Made by a program: the position numbers and the translations under genes | Shown: in pieces, positions 62,204 to 64,000 of the stretch | Numbering within the stretch: position 1 is the first letter of the stretch | Layout of the letters: every line of letters starts with the position of its first letter | NCBI RefSeq assembly: GCF_029892785.1 | Contig: NZ_JARXXA010000006.1 | Coordinates: 124,001 to 188,000, forward strand | DNA length: 64,000 bases | From: Parabacteroides sp. PH5-46 | GTDB lineage: Bacteria > Bacteroidota > Bacteroidia > Bacteroidales > Tannerellaceae | Reading direction: 5' to 3' | Notes under the pieces: generated by a model | Database searches by the model: none | What the model was told of the DNA's origin: nothing | The model's input: the letters and a program-made list of their open reading frames with translations, nothing else

Positions 62204-63772
62204 TTAATTTACAACTACTTCTATAGGAGGTATCGTTCGTTCGATACCATCAGGCCCACGGGCAACTACTCGATTGATCCAGAACTGTTTTCCGCGTGCC
62301 AGTCCACTGATATAATTCCGCTGGCGATCCGAGAAATTAGCTCCGCTGGTGGGTTCGTTTATCATGTTACCGAACGCATCGGCATAGGTAATTTCAAAGC
62401 GAAGAACGGTAAACTTGATATCCAGGATACCATCGTTGATTGCTGCCATAATACCCGGTGCTTCCATCAGGCTACGTTTGGCAATACGTCCTCCTCTGAA
62501 TTCACGTACAGCTTCATTCTGGTCTTTGTATTCCAGATAGGGTAACGGATCAGGTAATGCGCGTACGCGGAACGGGGTGTTCGCCATTTGTACCATACGG
62601 CCGTCTGCCATCCGTGCATTTACGGAGACAATCGCTTCCGTACCTACTGTACTAGGTTTAGCATCCCATACATCTCCATTGCGAGTTAATGTACCGTTTG
62701 TCATGGTTGCAGATATATTTCCGCTGGGTATACCTGGTACGGCAATACGTATTGGATTGACGATACCAGCATACAATACATTCATCATTGTAGGTGCTAC
62801 TGTAGCATTCGGCTCCGTCACGAAATATTCGCTTTCAAAGTCACGTCGCAAAATACTTCCGTCGCTGTTCGGCATCTCTATATATCCTTTGATAGGGAAG
62901 GTGCCTGTCGCTCCTGTATTAACACTAAACAAACCATTGCTTTCTTCCGGTAGTTTCTGTCCGTTTACATACACTGCCGGACGTTTGGTAGAGTCGATAG
63001 CTGATAATACAATATTTGCTCTATACTGGCTTCCGCGCATGACAATCTGGCTTTCCGGTATTACCTGCGCTTCGATGATATTTACGCGATAGTCTCCAAC
63101 GTCGATACTGCTCAGCAGGTTGTTCAGTACTTCTCCCTGTGCGTAACGAATATCACTTTGCAATTTGGTAAGTAGCGTGATAGCAGCGGCTACCGGCATA
63201 TTCTCAAAATGATATTCTTCCCAGTTGCGTTGGCTAATACCCGCTTGCTTGGGCACTTCGGTATCAAGTACGGCTTCAATAACAGCTGTTTTATTCGGAT
63301 CGTCTACCATGTTAGCCATTGCTTTCCGGTATGAATCAATCGCTTCCCGTAGTTTCTTTCCTTCTCCGTTAATGGGCGCCAGCATAATGCGTGATGCCGC
63401 TTCCAGATCGTCTTTATTCTGTATGTCCTTTAAATCACCGTCTTTTCCGTCAGCTACCTTTACGATCCGATCCTTCAGTTCTTCTACATAATTATAGATG
63501 TCGTCTGATGATTTTTTTACTTGTATACTTCTGTTGTACCATTCTTCGGCTTTTGTCGGATTCGCTTGATAATATGTTTCTAGTTCGTTACTGATGATTT
63601 CGTTGCGATTTGAAGTATTCTTTATAGACGTTTGCAGGCTGTTGTCTACCAGTCCGAATCCATCTAACACTTCCGATGACACATTCAGAGCCATCATCGC
63701 AATGAACACCAGGTACATCAGATTGATCATCTTCTGACGTGGTGAATTAGGATTATTTCCTATTCCTGCCAT
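62204..63772 (-). CDS. gldM: T9SS motor component GldM/PorM
   Basis: 522 residues: an N-terminal membrane segment (MINLMYLVFIAMMALNVSSE) and a long periplasmic portion of beta-domains (AIDSTKRPAVYVNGQKLPEE, GIVNPIRIAVPGIPSGNISA, VRALPDPLPYLEY). GldL and GldM form the inner-membrane motor that powers T9SS secretion. It starts 5 bp downstream of gldL and ends 19 bp before gldN. Confidence 0.95.
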   Translation of the reverse strand: MAGIGNNPNSPRQKMINLMYLVFIAMMALNVSSEVLDGFGLVDNSLQTSIKNTSNRNEIISNELETYYQANPTKAEEWYNRSIQVKKSSDDIYNYVEELKDRIVKVADGKDGDLKDIQNKDDLEAASRIMLAPINGEGKKLREAIDSYRKAMANMVDDPNKTAVIEAVLDTEVPKQAGISQRNWEEYHFENMPVAAAITLLTKLQSDIRYAQGEVLNNLLSSIDVGDYRVNIIEAQVIPESQIVMRGSQYRANIVLSAIDSTKRPAVYVNGQKLPEESNGLFSVNTGATGTFPIKGYIEMPNSDGSILRRDFESEYFVTEPNATVAPTMMNVLYAGIVNPIRIAVPGIPSGNISATMTNGTLTRNGDVWDAKPSTVGTEAIVSVNARMADGRMVQMANTPFRVRALPDPLPYLEYKDQNEAVREFRGGRIAKRSLMEAPGIMAAINDGILDIKFTVLRFEITYADAFGNMINEPTSGANFSDRQRNYISGLARGKQFWINRVVARGPDGIERTIPPIEVVVN

Positions 63773-63777
63773 CTTCT

Positions 63778-64000
63778 TTACTTAGTATAAGGTGATTGAT
63801 ACGGATTACCTTGCTGCGGCTGTTGCTGATACGGATTCTGCTGCTGTGGCTGCTGGTACAGGTTTGGCTGAGGTATAGGCCCCATATTAACAGTCATAGC
63901 ACTTAGCAGACGGCTGTACACCTGGTTCAACTGAGTCAGCTGTTGTGCCATCCGTTCGGTTTCTGTCCGGAATACGGAACTATCGGTCAGCGAGCCGTCA
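63778..64000 (-). CDS. gldL: T9SS motor component GldL/PorL (C-terminal part, cut by window edge)
   Basis: Minus-strand reading gives the C-terminal end of GldL: ETERMAQQLTQLNQVYSRLL, SAMTVNMG, then a Gln/Pro/Asn-rich tail (PQQGNPYQSPYTK) and a stop at 63778-63780. The rest lies beyond the window. The Q/P-rich tail is longer than in some members. Confidence 0.85.
   Translation of the reverse strand, partial: DGSLTDSSVFRTETERMAQQLTQLNQVYSRLLSAMTVNMGPIPQPNLYQQPQQQNPYQQQPQQGNPYQSPYTK

Overview
The window is a chromosomal segment of a Bacteroidota bacterium of the order Bacteroidales; gene content best fits a gut genus such as Parabacteroides (inference; no 16S rRNA is present). Supporting signs are T9SS/gliding genes (gldL-M-N, porW/sprE), fimbrillin lipoproteins with DUF3575 and DUF5119 partners, a BtuB-BtuG-BtuF cobalamin locus, a SecDF fusion, Na+-pumping decarboxylase genes, many Bacteroidales-typical domains of unknown function (DUF4468, DUF5916, DUF6261), and promoters of the Bacteroidota type (TTTG about 19-21 bp from TAnnTTTG). 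There is no phage, insertion sequence, CRISPR array or rRNA operon.

Layout. 1-6.1 kb: aroA, a small membrane protein, an ABC-3 metal permease and the T9SS lipoprotein PorW/SprE. 6.2-6.9 kb: a HigBA toxin-antitoxin pair beside a palindromic repeat. 6.9-9.5 kb: a DUF5916 outer-membrane protein. 9.5-14.6 kb (minus): a cobalamin riboswitch followed by a BtuB-like TonB receptor, a BtuG-like surface beta-propeller lipoprotein and a BtuF-like binding lipoprotein. 14.7-14.9 kb: a large nested inverted-repeat element. 14.9-23.2 kb (minus): a fimbrial operon (DUF3575, DUF5119, two long fimbrillins with leucine-rich-like tails, a shorter fimbrillin) and a beta-propeller protein. 23.5-29.8 kb: a beta-barrel protein and LVIVD lipoprotein, GH3 enzyme, phosphofructokinase, DUF3267 membrane protein and a small ABC system. 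29.8-36.2 kb (minus): DUF6261, an AraC-type regulator, a repeat-rich spacer, an orphan response regulator and oadG-oadA-oadB. 36.5-43.2 kb: aquaporin, HU, two rhomboids, an endonuclease/phosphatase-family protein, two DUF4468 proteins and a PepSY-like lipoprotein. 43.5-46.5 kb: secDF. 46.7-53.0 kb: the histidine-utilisation operon hutU-ftcD-hutI-fchA-hutH. 53.2-57.2 kb: two identical tRNA-Asn genes in opposite orientation bracket an FtsX-type permease, an FtsX remnant and an HU-like gene. 57.3-64.0 kb: PfkB kinase, S41 protease, then (minus) gldL (cut by the edge), gldM, gldN and a split ChrA pair.

Functionally the window links envelope biogenesis (T9SS, SecDF, fimbriae), nutrient capture (cobalamin, histidine) and sodium bioenergetics. 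I found no single unmistakably new system. The most unusual material is the intergenic palindromic repeats (6.15/56.95 kb, 14.7 kb, 16.1 kb, 31.5 kb, 43.3 kb), the fimbrillins with leucine-rich-like tails, the DUF4468-flavin reductase fusion, and the tRNA-Asn-bounded segment with in-frame minisatellite expansion in its permease.
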